In this document: positions 35,887-48,929 of the stretch, in pieces
Layout of the letters: the number at the start of each line of letters is the position of its first letter
Position numbering within the stretch: position 1 is the stretch's first letter
Position numbers and translations under genes: made by a program
Notes under the pieces: generated by a model
Told to the model about the DNA's origin: nothing
Databases searched by the model: none
Seen by the model: the letters and a program-made list of their open reading frames with translations, nothing else
Assembly (NCBI GenBank): GCA_964017065.1
Contig: OZ024787.1
Location: 8,169,899-8,233,898 of the forward strand
DNA length: 64,000 nt
Direction of reading: 5' to 3'
Origin: Haliclona indistincta
Taxonomy: Eukaryota > Porifera > Demospongiae > Haplosclerida > Chalinidae

Positions 35887-38800
35887 ATGTCAGACCGTAA
35901 GTACAGCGCTCTGCATGAGCTATAAGCTATTATAATTATACTCACGGTACATGCAGGAACGCCAACACTTCAGCAGTTGTTGAAAGCACTGAAAACACTG
36001 GAGAACTGGGTCGTTTTTGGCGTAGTACTAGGTGTGCCGTTTCAACAAATGAAGAAGATCGAGTCATCATACAGTCAGAGAGAGTTAGAACGATGTAAAT
36101 TGGATATGCTACAGTACTGGCTCGACAACAAGTTGGATCCTAAGTGGAATGAGGTGATACTAGCTCTAGAGGAAACTGACCAACTAGCCCTGGCTGCTCA
36201 GATCAAACACGACTATTTGTTGTTAACTGCTGAATCAGAGGAAGAAGGTATCGATAGTGATGAAATGAAGAAATGATTAAATTATGCTGAAAATATTTTA
36301 TTTGTACATAGATATGTCTAAAACTGCTCAAGAGTCCAGTACTACTTCACTAGTAACCCCTTCAGTCTCTGCAACTACTCATTCTCTTTGTGATGATGAG
36401 GAGTTCAAAGCTAATATCAGAGCTGACGTAACTGTCGTTAGCAATCTGAAGGAATTGGAGATTTTATTTGGTCGTACGTTAGTGCAAGTCAAACGCCAGT
36501 TTAATAAGTGTGACTTGTCTGATGCCCTGTTGTTCCTAGATTCTGTCATTGGTTCTGAAGATTTCATTGCGTGTGCCAACTTTGACAAACTCATGCGGCA
36601 GTTACAGCGAGATCATATCGGTGTCTTCAACATTTCCATTCTTCAACAACTGGTGGCCTGTTTTGACAACCAAAAGCAAACCGAACTACTTGAAATGTAC
36701 AACAAGAAAAAGGAGAGCTTTCTCAAGCAGACAACAGTTCTTGAATTTCAACGTGCTGTTGTCAGCAGGGTGGAGCCTATTCTAGCTAATGGAATGGCTG
36801 TGGTGACCATCACAATCTCAAAGGAAATGGCTTCTCATCGAACCCTCAAGGACATAGAAAAACTAGCATTGGAAGGATTTGAAGAGTGTCACAAAAAATT
36901 TGTTAATCTACATGCAGAGCCAGGCTCCATAATCATATCATGGGTCTTCCCCAAGAGGTTGAGTGGCAGATTGGAACAACTGGCTCATGATAATGCTACT
37001 GTTTTCACGGACAATGGAGTGATGGAGGTGACAGTAGGAGGGAGGAGAGTGTTCCCTTGCACTCAGCAGGAGGTGAGGATCAATACTAGTCCACTAATGT
37101 AGTAACATTGAGTAGTATCATGCATGAGTATGAACTGATGTAGTATTGTCTCACTTTACTCAATGTGTGTCTCTCTGTTTGCTGCAGGATATGACTAGCT
37201 CACAAGGTCAGTGTCAGCTAGGTAACATGTGTTCAGGTTGTTCTACTACATAGCCAAAGCCTATACTAGTAGAGCTCTTGTATGGACACTTTGATGCTCC
37301 TATAATATTCTCTGTGATCAGGTATAATAAGTGAGAAGGAGGAGGAGAGCAAACTGAAGCAGCTGTACACAGAGTTCTACCAGCAGCTGGTTGAAGGAGT
37401 CTCTGATCCTGACACATGTCACTCTCTCACTACTCAGCTCCATTCCACAAATCTGTTATCAGAGGAGAAGAAAGCAATGTTGAGCTCCAGCGTGGCAAGT
37501 GGCAGGTCATACCTGAAAGTGTTGGGAATGGAAGAAGAGCCTCACCTAGTGACTGTGCTGATGGAGAAGATGTCAGCAGTTAAAGAGCTGCAGACACTAT
37601 CAGAAGATATGAGTGGTTGGCTGAGTGGATCAAAGCAAGGTATAGCTGCATTGGTTTGTGTGTTAGTAATGTGTCTGTACTATTGGTCACTAGGAACTAC
37701 TGATAGTCAGTTCACAGAAAAACAAGCATATTATGAGAGAATTGGTTTGTCTCAATCAATCATACTGGTTGACATTGTTGTTTATAAATTTTACAGAGCG
37801 ACAGCAGCTTATGGCAGATATTGAGAGACTGACCAGTGACAAGGCAGACCTGACCGATAGATTGCAGTGTTTTGAGGAGGACCTCAAGACAGCTAATGAA
37901 TGTGAGAATTTTTGTGTGGTATGAGTATAATTTTCTCATTGCAGTATTAAAAATGAGAGAGAAAGCTATTTCAGGTATGATGGCAGCAGTACACAGGAGG
38001 GACACTGATGTGGAAGAAAGAGAGGAGAGAATCAGCAACTTAAATTCGAAGCTTAAGGTATACATAATCTTGATCAGATCACATGTGCATGCTATTAAGT
38101 GGAATACTATGTTTTGACAGGAACTTGAAGAGTTAAGTAGAGGAGATTTAGAACAGTATGTGGTTTGTCACTCACATGTCATGTATAATTATGTTAACTA
38201 GCGTAATTGAACACTTAAAAACCAAACTCGATGACTCAATTAAGAGAAATTCTGAGGTACACCATCATGCAATTGTGATTATGCTTGACGTCACATGCAG
38301 TTGTTTTCTCAAAGTATGGATACCACTTACCAGTTGAAGGACAAGGATAAAAAGATCAATAAACTAGAAGCTCAGTGAGTGAACATCATGCAGCAACTCT
38401 TGTTCTTTGATGTTTGTTGTCTGTATAGACTAAGGAATCTAGAGGACACTACAGTGAACCTACATAGTGCAGCTCGAAGATTTAAAGGTGCATACTTTTA
38501 GATTGAGCACTGGCATAACTAGGAGGACTTTTTAAGTAGTTGAGCACAAAACTGGCAAGCAAGTGACCATGATCAGTGCTCCTGTATGGTGTCCCTGCAA
38601 CCACAGCTACGCATTGCAAATTTTTTCTCTTGATTATTATATAATTTGTAATTGCAGTGTTACTATGCAGCGAATCAAGGAATATCGCACAATTGTCACA
38701 GCCACGTGGAATGGCCATATCAAAGGAAGGTCATCTCATTGTGACTGAATGGGGTAATAGCTGTATCAATATCATCGATTCTACTAGTGGAGCAGTGATT

Positions 38801-39478
38801 AATACGTTTGGACAGTATGGCTTAGGACAGGCAGAATTTGATTTTCCAAATGGAATCTCAATGACTCAAGATGGTCACATCATTGTAGCTGACTATGACA
38901 ATGACCGCTTACAAGTGTTGACAGTAGAGGGTACCTTTGTAGCTGCTGTTGGCTCTCAAGGATCTCAACCTCTTCAGTTTGCTAGGCCATGTGATGTAGC
39001 TGTTCATCATAATGGAACAATCTTTGTCACTGAACTATTGAACAATCGTGTCCAGGTCCTCAATCCTGATCTGAGCTACTCACATTGCTTTGGCGGTGAA
39101 GGAGACAAACCAGGAGAACTGAATGATCCACGTGGAATAGCTATTGATCGAGATGGAATGGTGTATGTCAGTGACTATGGCAACCACCGAATTCAAAAGT
39201 TCACTCCTGAGGGTAAATTTTTGTCTGTCATTAACAACAAAGGACTCAATGCTTCATTTTCTCCATATGGTTTGTGTATTGACAGCAATAACATACTTTT
39301 TGTTGCTGACAGGGGTAATAATACAGTGTGTGTTTATAATACTAGTGGACAGTTTCTAGGATACATTGGTAATAGTGATGGCAGTAGTAGTTTTGATGGT
39401 CCTTGTTTCATAATTTATGATAATGATAGTCTGTACATCAGTGACTGTAATGGAGTGAAAATCTACAAGTATAAGTAA
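35887..39478 (+). CDS. Gene B: death-domain / coiled-coil / NHL-propeller protein, intact
   Basis: Thirteen exons close in phase for 903 residues: 35887-35896, 35957-36247, 36312-37072, 37188-37206, 37322-37639, 37694-37744, 37797-37901, 37945-38057, 38121-38155, 38202-38256, 38301-38374, 38429-38487 and 38658-39478. Residues 5-95 form a death domain (TLENWVVFGVVLGVP ... WNEVILALEETDQLALAAQI). Residues 100-354 are a family-specific region ending HAEPGSIIISWVFPKR and VTVGGRRVFPC. Residues 362-467 are a helical domain that may be a second death fold. Residues 485-625 form a coiled coil. The last exon (residues 631-903) is a NHL six-bladed propeller (repeats such as DGHIIVADYDNDRLQVL and DGMVYVSDYGNHRIQKF). 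It recalls TRIM-NHL architecture with a death domain in place of RING and B-boxes. Function is unknown; innate immune or apoptotic scaffolding is a guess. The SQR/DRT start in the first exon is shared with C and D. Confidence 0.88.
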
Positions 39479-39839
39479 TATTATTGTATTGTAATGTAAA
39501 TTTTATTTTTTTTGTAATGAAAAATGTTTTTAATAGTCTCAAAATCGCTTGCATGCATAATTTGCTGAATTACGCTTTAAGCTTTCTTACTACTGTAACT
39601 ATTACAACTATTATATTGAGTGAACATAAACACGTTGAATATTATGAAAGGTACAGGGTTGGTAAGATTTAAACAAGCGAGAGATTGATCTTGTAGAATG
39701 CCACAAGAATAATTTTCATTGACTATGTTTAGATTTGGGAGTTTATTCCGCAATTTTAATTAAATTAATACGATTTGATTGATCTACACTCTTACACTTG
39801 TGTTGCTGTTGAAAGCACTGAGAAGTTACAAAACTGCTA

Positions 39840-40165
39840 TGGTCATTGAGAGTATCCATCATTAATTTTGGTTAGTCCTGAATGTGTGGCAGCCACTCTT
39901 GATACATTCTGAGTTAACCAGTTTGTTGCTACATTAAAATCCACTTCACTGCATGTATGTCTTCAAACAGGTTTTTAAAACAGATGTGACTCAATGTTTC
40001 AGTATTGCTGCCAGAGACATCTTCAGGATACCAATGGATGAGTAGAGAAATGGTTCAGAGAATGAGGGTTGCAGCCAAAAAGTGACTTGTAGCTGGTTCC
40101 TGTTCTGCTACTAGTACTGGTCTGCATGGGTCTGTTGATAGGGGCATTACTACTACGTACTATCA
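39840..40165 (+). pseudogene. SDR42E1 3' exon relic
   Basis: Matches 35285-35620. GAGTATCCATCAT, AGGTTTTTAAAACAGATGTGACTCA and TTTCAGTATTGCTGC correspond to exons 9 and 10 of SDR42E1, with the intron between. Deletions and stops abolish coding. It sits just upstream of gene C, as SDR42E1 sits just upstream of gene B, so the B-C duplication unit included the SDR42E1 3' end. Confidence 0.85.
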
Positions 40166-40614
40166 AGAGTTCTTGGTACTATTTATCAGTTGCAAAATTA
40201 ATATTCAGGGGCATAATAATTATATGTCAGCAGCTCTGGTTCAGTTGAGTGTCTTATATGCTTTATCTTTATAGTAGTTACCATGCATCCATTGTCAATG
40301 ATGTTTACTGCGTGTATAGTTTAATTATGTTGCCATTTAATTCGTTCCTCCTAAATTGCATTATACCTTGAGTCACTACAATGCTATATTCAGGTTTATT
40401 CTTCAGAGAAGAGAACTATCATTTCAAACTGTAGGCTCAGTCTGTACATCGTGTTCAAAAATGTTTTGTACTAATACCTTATTTACCTGATTCTTATAGT
40501 TGACAAACCAACAGTCAAAGTGAAACCAATGAGCTAAATAATAATTTTAAGTTGCTGGTTAGCTTGAAGCGAAGAGATCCATGCTATAGTCTTAATGTAG
40601 CAAGCTTTTTCATA

Positions 40615-43600
40615 ATGTCTGACCGTGAGTTCTCTAATTGTATGTGCATGCCTGGCTCAGGCTATAAGGAATATTGTTTTATCAGTTACTTTGCATATCT
40701 GTAGGCACACCAACACTTCAACAGCTGACAGGAGCACTTAAGTCAATAGACAACTGGTTTGTGTTTGGTGTCAAATTGGGTGTGCCTTATTCACAACTGA
40801 AGAAGATTGAGTCATCGCACCATGAGAGAGAGATAGAGCTTTGTAAAATTGATATGCTTCACTACTGGCTTGACAACAACTTGGTCACTTCTTGGAATGA
40901 AGTGATACTAGCACTAGAAGAAATTGATGAAGTTGCCCAGGCTTCACAGATTAAGCATGACTATCTGTTGTCTGCGGCTAACGACAAAGAAGGTATAATG
41001 CTTATTAGAAGACATGTAGTTATAATTATTTGCATCTCAGAAACTGTTTATTATCAAATTCAACAAGAGCTAAAATTAATGTAATATTGATATGCTGTAG
41101 GTAGAGACAAGTAGTCTTATTCTAACTCTACTCCAGTTTCTACTTTTTCAACCTCTGCTATTAATCCTTCAACGCCTCCTAATCATTCCTTCACTACTAT
41201 AACCCATACTTCTACAGGTCAAGTGGAGATAAAAGCTGATATTAGAGCTGATGTTGCTGTAGTGAGCGAGTTGAAAAAATTGGAAGGCTCTTTTGATAAT
41301 ATATTAGTCAAAATCAAGCGTCTTCTAGTCTTCAATAAGTGTGACTTGTCTGATGCTAAGTTGTTCCTCGATTCTGTCATTGGTTCTGAAGATTTCATTG
41401 GGTGTGCCAACTTTGACAAACTCATGCGACAGTTACAGCGAGGCCACATTGATGTCTTCAACATTTCTATTCTACAACAATTGGTGGCCTGTTTTGACAA
41501 TCATGAGCTTAATGAAGGAATCAAGGCGTATAATGAGAAGAAGGAGTGCTTTCTCAAGCAGACAACAGTTTTTGAATTCCAACGAGCTATTATCAGCAGA
41601 GGAAAGCCTATTCTAGCTGATGGAATGGCTGTGGTGGCGATTGAGATTTCAAAGAAAACAGCTTGTGATTGCAATCGAACTCTTTAAGACATCCAGGTGC
41701 TAGCCATGGAAGGATTTAAAGAAGGTCACAAAGCATTTGTTCATCTACATGCAGAGATGGGGTCTTTAATTATATCATGGGTCTTTCCCAAGAGGATAAG
41801 TGGCAGGTTGGAACAACTGACTCGTGACAACGCTGCTGTTTTCAAGGATAATGGAGTGGTCAAGGTGACAGTAGGAGGCAGGAGAGTGTTCCCTTGCACT
41901 CAGCAGGAGGTGAGGATCAATACTAGTCCACTAATGTAGTAACATTGAGCAGTATCATGCATGTGTATGAACTGATGTATGGTATTGTCATCACACTTTA
42001 CTCAATGTGTGTCTCTCTGTTTGCTGCAGGATATGGCTAGCTCACAAGGTCAGTGTCAGCTAGGTAACATGTGTTCAGGTCGTTCTACTACATAGCCAAA
42101 GCCTAATACTAGTAGAACTCTTGTATGGATGCTCTAATGCTCCTATAATATTCTCTGTGATCAGGTGCAAGTGAGAAGGAGGAGGAGAAGAGAAAACTGA
42201 AGCAGCTCTACACAGAGTTCTACCAGCAGCTGGTTGAAGCAGTCTCTGATCCTGACACATGTCACTCTCTCATTACTCAGCTCCATTCCACAAGTCTGTT
42301 ATCAGAGGAGAAGAAAGCAGTGTTGAGCACCAGTGTGGCTAGTGGCAGGTCGTTCCTGAATATGTTGGGAGTGGAAGAAGAGCCTCACCTAGTGACTTTG
42401 CTGATGGAGAAGATGTCAGCAGTTAAAGAGCTGCAGACACTATCAGAAGATATGAGTGATTGGCTGAGTAGATCAAAGCAAGGTATAGCTGCATTGGTTT
42501 TGTGTGATAGATAATTATGTTCTGGCTATTAGGAGCAACTCAGTACACAGCTCATAGAAAACAAGCATATGGTAGGATCAGCACTGTTCTCTAGATTTAC
42601 AACATTAAAATATATATCCTTGTATGTTATAGAGCAATGGCAGCTGTTGGCAGATATCAAGAGACTCACCAGTGACAAGGCAGATCTAATTACTTTACTT
42701 CAGTGTTTTGAAGTGGACTTCAAAACAGCTAATGAATGTGGGAACTGAAGTTTGTAAAATTATTAATTTTTGTATATTCATAATGTTTTGTTTTAGTATT
42801 GAGAATCAGAGAGAAAGCTATTTCTGGTATGATGGCAGTAGTACACAGGAGAGACACTGATGTGGAGGAGAGAGAGGAGAGGATCAGTCACTTGAAGAAG
42901 GTAATCATATCACATGTACAGCTGCATAGTCTGATGTGTGTTGACTATGCGTTGACAGGAACTTGAGAAATTGAGGAGAGGGGAAGTACAAGGGTGAGTT
43001 TTATGTGTGTGGTCTGTGGTATTATTATTTTTACTCATTGTATTCATTTTTTATATGTAAGTCTGTTAAATGAGGAAATTGATGAGTTGAAGAGCAAACT
43101 TTTGACCAAAACAATTGAACTTGATGAAGCTTTTATGATCAATTCAGAGGTATTTTATGCTGCGTATTATTATGATCACGATTCTGTGAATAAATCTTTT
43201 TAGTTGTCTTCTCAGAATGTTGATGCGATTCACCAGTTAATGGTCAAGGAGAACATAATCGAGGAATTAGAATCTGAGTGAGTCAAGTGTTCCTCTAGTC
43301 CTCCATGCTTTGTTGTATTCATTCAGACTAAGGAATTCTAAGGACAAAATAACATATCTTCAGAAGGATAGTGAGTTGACGTATACGCTTATGTTCATGT
43401 ACATGTACTAGTAAGAACCATTGTTACATTTTGCTGAAGGTGCTAACAGTATGCACTGTACTGAGTAGGCATGGTACATGCCTGTTAGGAATTTGCTTCA
43501 AAACTTACCACACTTTTATGCAGCACGCAGCATAAGGTTTAGTCTGAACTTAAATTTATCACTGAGTTCTATTTACATCAGCTCAAAGCCTACAAGGTTT

Positions 43601-44525
43601 TCTTTCAAAATCAACTGTAGCTCATGCATTGTGAAAAGTATTGGTTCATTTTTATAATTAAATTTATTACTGAAATGTTTTTATCAGAGTCGTTGCTACC
43701 TAGTAGTGTGTCAGAGACAGTCACGCAACTTTCACATCCTCGTGGATTGACCATTTCACGGGAAGGTCACCTCATTGTGACTGAATGGGATCATAGCTGT
43801 ATCACCACCATCAATACTACTAGTGGTGCAGTGATCGATAGGTTTGGGCAGTATGGTTCAGGAAAGGTGGAATTTCATTACCCAAATGGAATTTCAATGG
43901 CACAAAACGGTCACATCATTATTGCTGACTTTGACAATCACCGATTACAAGTGTTGACAGTAGAGGGTGCCTTTGTAGCTGCTGTTGGCTCCAAGGGATC
44001 TCAACCACTACAGTTTGATAGGCCATGTGATGTAGCTGTTCATCATAATGATGGAAAGATCTTTGTCACTGAGCGAAAGAACAATCGTGTCCAGGTCCTC
44101 AATCCTGATCTGAGCTACTCGCATTGGTTTGGTATAGTGAAGGAGAAAAACCAGGAGAACTGAACCGTCCACGTGGAATAGCTATTGATCAAAATGGAAT
44201 GGTGTATGTCAGTGATTATGAAAACAACAGAATTCAAAAGTTCACCTCAGTGGGTAAATTATTAGTTTTTTTTGACAATAAAGAGATTGATGGTTTATTT
44301 CATCCATATGGTTTGTGCATTGACAGTAACAACATACTTTATGCTGCTGACTCCAAAAACAGTACAGTGTGTGTTTTTAATACTAGTGGACAGTTTCTAA
44401 GATACATTGGTAATAGTGATGGCAGTAGTTTTGATCATCCTCGTTTCATAGTTTCTTGTGAAGATAGGCTATACATTAGTGACAAAGATGGAGTGAGCTC
44501 TTACAAGTGTTACCATCCATCATAA
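40615..44525 (+). pseudogene. Gene C: death-domain / coiled-coil / NHL paralogue, disrupted
   Basis: Same thirteen-exon plan as B: 40615-40624, 40705-40992, 41137-41909, 42030-42048, 42165-42482, 42533-42571, 42633-42737, 42797-42900, 42959-42993, 43062-43149, 43204-43277, 43327-43370 and 43688-44525, all phases compatible. Two lesions exist. An in-frame TAA (41685-41687) replaces the Lys codon of RTLKDIEKLA in exon 3. A net +2 frameshift lies near 44122-44145 in the propeller exon, between SYSHWFG and GEKPGELN. The exon 7 donor is weak (GTGGGA). Translation would stop at about residue 280, leaving the death domain and part of the middle region. Its upstream acceptor in intron 2 has moved to 41136. 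Confidence 0.8.
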
Positions 44526-46225
44526 TTATAATTTTTTTGTATTTATCATGGCTTTATGTATGTTTTATAATGTTTAATTCAGAAATGTGCATGTTGGTAT
44601 GATAATGACGTTATGATAAGTTTCATTCTAATCATCTGTTACCAGTTTAGTTTTACTCTTGGTTTCACATGTAGTAAAAGGCACCAGCATCATAGTATTT
44701 CACATGATTTTCTAATTATGTTAGTTACACAGACTATATGTCTGAATGCGTGATCTCATGATCATCATGTGCATGACTGAACACGATCACCATAATAAAA
44801 AATTATGGTACTGATTTTGATCTACAAGTCAGCTTTCTTTATACTGTGGACCTCATCATCACATTCATTATAATAATTATTATAGCACCATACATGTATC
44901 ATGTCCCAGTTCTATGAGCCTGCAATTTAGTTTTTCGTATAACGAGATTTCCTCCTCGAAATTTGAGGTCACTATGGTTGCCATGGTACAAGTACAAGCG
45001 ACATCAGGCCTGACCTTGATGTGCATGTACCGGTATGCATGATGGTGTATACGGTACCTTCGTTCTGCTGACTCAACTCAATCCAATTGACAAACTAAGC
45101 ATTGTATAACATTTTTAAACTGAAACCATAACAAGTTTAAAGCCATTTAGAAAATAACAAATAATTGTAAACAGTTTACTCTCTGATAAAATGCTTTCTG
45201 TTTTAACTAGGTAAACATCTAAAACACTGTACAGCAACTGAGCATTCTATGTACTGCTTTGTATAGAATTAAACAGCAGTACTAAACCAGAGAAAATCAC
45301 AATGCATAATTGTTGAGTGGTTATCTCACAGGAAGGTGATTGTAGCTGAATGGTAAAGAGACTGCATCACCACTACTAGTGGAGAGAAGATTGATGAACT
45401 GTGTCAGTTTGGCTCTAAACAATTATAAATAAATTGGCCGAAAAGAGTGGTAATAACCTATAGTTGTTGTGGTCATGTTGTTCCACCTGAGTCCCCTAAC
45501 TTGCTACAAAATTTCTGCCTTACATCGTTCTACCAGTGTCTCTCTCTGGCTGTATGATGATTATTATCTTTTTAGTTGGTACCCGCTAGGAGTTCATACA
45601 AGCAAAATTATTGCAAAGCTAATTTTCCGCAATGTCATGCAGACATTCCATGCTAGCATAAACTAAAAAAAAACTTCAACTTAAAGATTGCTTGCCTATT
45701 GTCAGCATGTTGTGTACAATCTTTTTTCATTGTCTTCAACATGCAACTGTTATTTTACTACAGTTAATTTACCAAGGGCATTGTTTGTATAACCCTATAG
45801 TTAGCATTGATTCCTATTACAGTGAAGGTTATGTACCTCTACAAATAACTATACACTGCAATAATGGTTATGTGTTTTTAACAAGTTGCATGGAGTTTTT
45901 ATATCATATTTTGAGGATGTAAGCTCAGCTCAGTTAGTTTCGCTTCCACATAATTGCACATAGCCATATCACATTCATGCATTCCATGTAAAAGCACGAC
46001 AAAAATACTACATGGCTGAATTATTTTACTCACTACAATCTCTAGTAACAAATGACCCGTTAAAGGAGCAATACTATTTTTGTAGTGTAGTTAGGTGTTT
46101 GTTACACAGGTATGTCAACCTGTTGTAATAATAATTAGACAAACATGAACTTTCAAACCGGAAGAGTCAGTCGCAAAAGCACCGCTTCTCAGCTACTTAT
46201 TTAGTTTTGCTTTTGTCCAGCACTT
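44526..46225 (+). other. Intergenic region with a NHL-exon relic
   Basis: 45325-45415 (ATCTCACAGGAAGGTGATTGTAGC ... GATGAACTGTGTCAGT) matches the first part of the gene D propeller exon (48147-48240). It is a fragment left by duplication or unequal exchange. No other gene is recognised in this AT-rich interval. Confidence 0.6.
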
Positions 46226-48875
46226 ATGTCTGATCGTGACTTTTATTATCATAAAATATAACTGAACGTACGTTTTCTGCATACCGCAGGTGCTCCAACA
46301 CTTCAGCAGCTTTCAAAAGCACTAAAAACGCTGGAGAACTGGTTTATTTTTGGTGTAGTACTAGGTGTGCCGTTCTGTCAGCTGAAAAAAATCGAGTCAT
46401 CATACAGTCAGAGAGAGTTGGAGCGGTGCAAATTAGACATGCTACAGTACTGGCTCGACAACAAGTTGGATCCTAAGTGGAATGAGGTGATACTAGCACT
46501 AGAGGAAACCGACCAACTAGCACTGGCTGCTCAGATTAAACACGAATATTTGTGGAACTATCTCGAGAAGAAAGGTACTTCGTACATACATGTAGCGGGT
46601 GATTGAATTTATACCATTTCAAATCGATTGCAGGAACGCCTCCTACTTTAGCCGTTTCCAGCCATTCAGTTTCTACTCGCTTCAGTACGGATGAGATTAA
46701 AGCAGAGATCAAGGCTGACATGGCTGTAGTCAGCAACTTAAAAGAATTGGAGATTTCATTTGGACGTATGGTAGTGCAAGTCAAGCGCCTTTTTAGTAAA
46801 AGTGACTTGTCTGATGCTCTGTTGTTCCTTGATTCTGTCATTGGTACTGAAGAATTTAACAAATGTGACAGCTTTGACAAACTCATGCGACAGTTACAGC
46901 GGGACTGCATTGATGTATTCAACATTTCTATTCTCAAACAACTAGTGACTTGCTTCAATAATCATGAACAAATTGAAATAATTGAGGCATACAATGAGAA
47001 GAAGGAGAACTTTCTCAAGCACACAACAGTTCTTGAATTCCAATGTGCTGTCGTCAGCAGAGTGGAGCCTATTCTAGCTAGTGGAAAAGCTGCAGTGACC
47101 ATCACAATCTCAAAGGAATTGGCTTCTCATCGAACATTAAAAGACATAGAAAAACTGGCAATGGATGGATTCGAGGAATGTCACAAAAAATTTATTTGTC
47201 TGCATGCAGAGCCAGGCTCCATAATCATATCCTGGATATTCCCCAAAGAGTTGAGTGACAGGTTGGAACAACTGGCTCATGACAATGCTGCTGTTTTCGA
47301 GGACAACAGAGTAGTGGAGGTGACGGTAGGAGGGAAAAGAGTGTTCCCTTGCACTCAAATTTCACAAGGTTGGATACAAGCAATAAGTTGCCTTCATGAT
47401 GATTATACAGGCATAGTGGCAGCAGCACACAAGAAAGACACTGGTTTGGACGAGAGAAGGAAGAGGATCAGTCACTTGAAGAAGGTAAATAAATCACTGA
47501 TTATGAATAAGTGCTGACTGGTGTTGACTGCAGGAGCTCGAGGGTTCAGCAACAGAGGGAATAGATGGGTGAGTAGCATGGGTGTGCATGCTGTTTGTAG
47601 TGTCATCATTTTGATCATGTGTCCTTCAGTGAAAGTCTGTTGATTGGAGAAATTGAAGACTTGAAAAGGAAACTCATGAATAAGACTGATGAACTGGATG
47701 AGGCTATCAAGACCATTTATCTGTGAGTTAATATAGATACACCTCTTTGTTGCTCTCTCATCATAAACTCTATATTCGGCTTATAGATTAAGGAATGCTA
47801 AAAATGATACTAGCCCATACATCAGTCAGACTGGATCAGGTTTGATAAAATTATTTCATGCACACCATAATAATTATTATTGCAAGCAAAGCATGAAATA
47901 CTTCACAGTATACACTTAGCCAGACTTAAAGAATAATTGTGTGTATTACACTGGCTATCATCTATGTGTAAACATGCATAAGAATCCTCTGACAGATTGT
48001 ACTAGGGTTGATCATTTATATCACTGCTCATGCATAATATGCATTAAATTTTGCACTTTTGTCCAGAATTCTGGTCTATCTCGAGCAGTGTGAGAAATCC
48101 AGAAAATATCCTGCATATTTCATATCCGTGCGGAGTAGCTATTTCACAGGAAGGTCACCTGGTTGTAGCTGAATGGTCAAGAGACTGCATCACCATCTTA
48201 GACACTACTAGTGGAGAGAAGATTGATGAACTGTGTCAGTACGGACCAGAAGGTGTGGCAATAACCCAAGATGGCCACATCATAGTGGTTGACTCATGTA
48301 ACCACCGCCTACAAGTGTTGACAGTAGAGGGTACCTTCGTAGCTGCTGTTGGCTCTCAAGGATCTCAACCGCTTCAGTTTGATGACCCATACGATATAGC
48401 TGTTCATGATAATGATGGTAAAATCTTTGTAACAGAGATATATAACGATCGTGTCCAGGTCCTCAATCCTGATCTGAGCTACTCACATTGTTTTGGCAAT
48501 AAAGGAGACAAACCAGGAGAACTAGACTGCCCAAATGGAATAGCTATTGATCGAGATGGAATAATGGTATATGTCAGTGACAGTAGAAACCACAGAATTC
48601 AGATATTCACTCCCAGAGGAAGTATTTTGTCTGTCATTGACAATAAGATCAGTGGTTTGTTTTATCCACATGGTTTGTGTATCGACAGTAATAACATACT
48701 TTATGTTGCTGACTACGTCAATAACACAGTGTGTGTTTATAATACTAACGGACAGTTTCTAGGATACATTGGTAATAGTGATGGCAGTAGTTTTGATGGT
48801 CCTCGTTTTATGGTTTCACATAATGACAGACTGTACATTAGTGACAGCAATGGAGTGATCACCTACAAAAATTAA
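46226..48875 (+). CDS. Gene D: death-domain / NHL paralogue lacking the second helical domain
   Basis: Seven exons close in phase for 711 residues: 46226-46235, 46290-46574, 46634-47484, 47534-47568, 47630-47722, 47787-47839 and 48067-48875. The death domain (LSKALKTLENWFIFGVVLGVP) and middle region (HAEPGSIIISWIFPKE) are present. Exon 3 then runs straight from VFPCTQ through about 20 novel residues into VAAAHKKDTGLDERRKRISHLKK, which is exon 8 of B. So exons 4-7 of B (the helical domain and first coil) were deleted and the junction fused into one exon. A 93-bp exon replaces B exons 10 and 11, shortening the coiled coil. The propeller (EGHLVVAEWSRDCITIL and later blades) is open. One blade is shortened near YGPEGVAITQ relative to B. 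Confidence 0.85.
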
Positions 48876-48929
48876 ATGTTATTAGTATTATTTTTGTATT
48901 ATTAGTATTATTTTTGTATTACATTTTAA

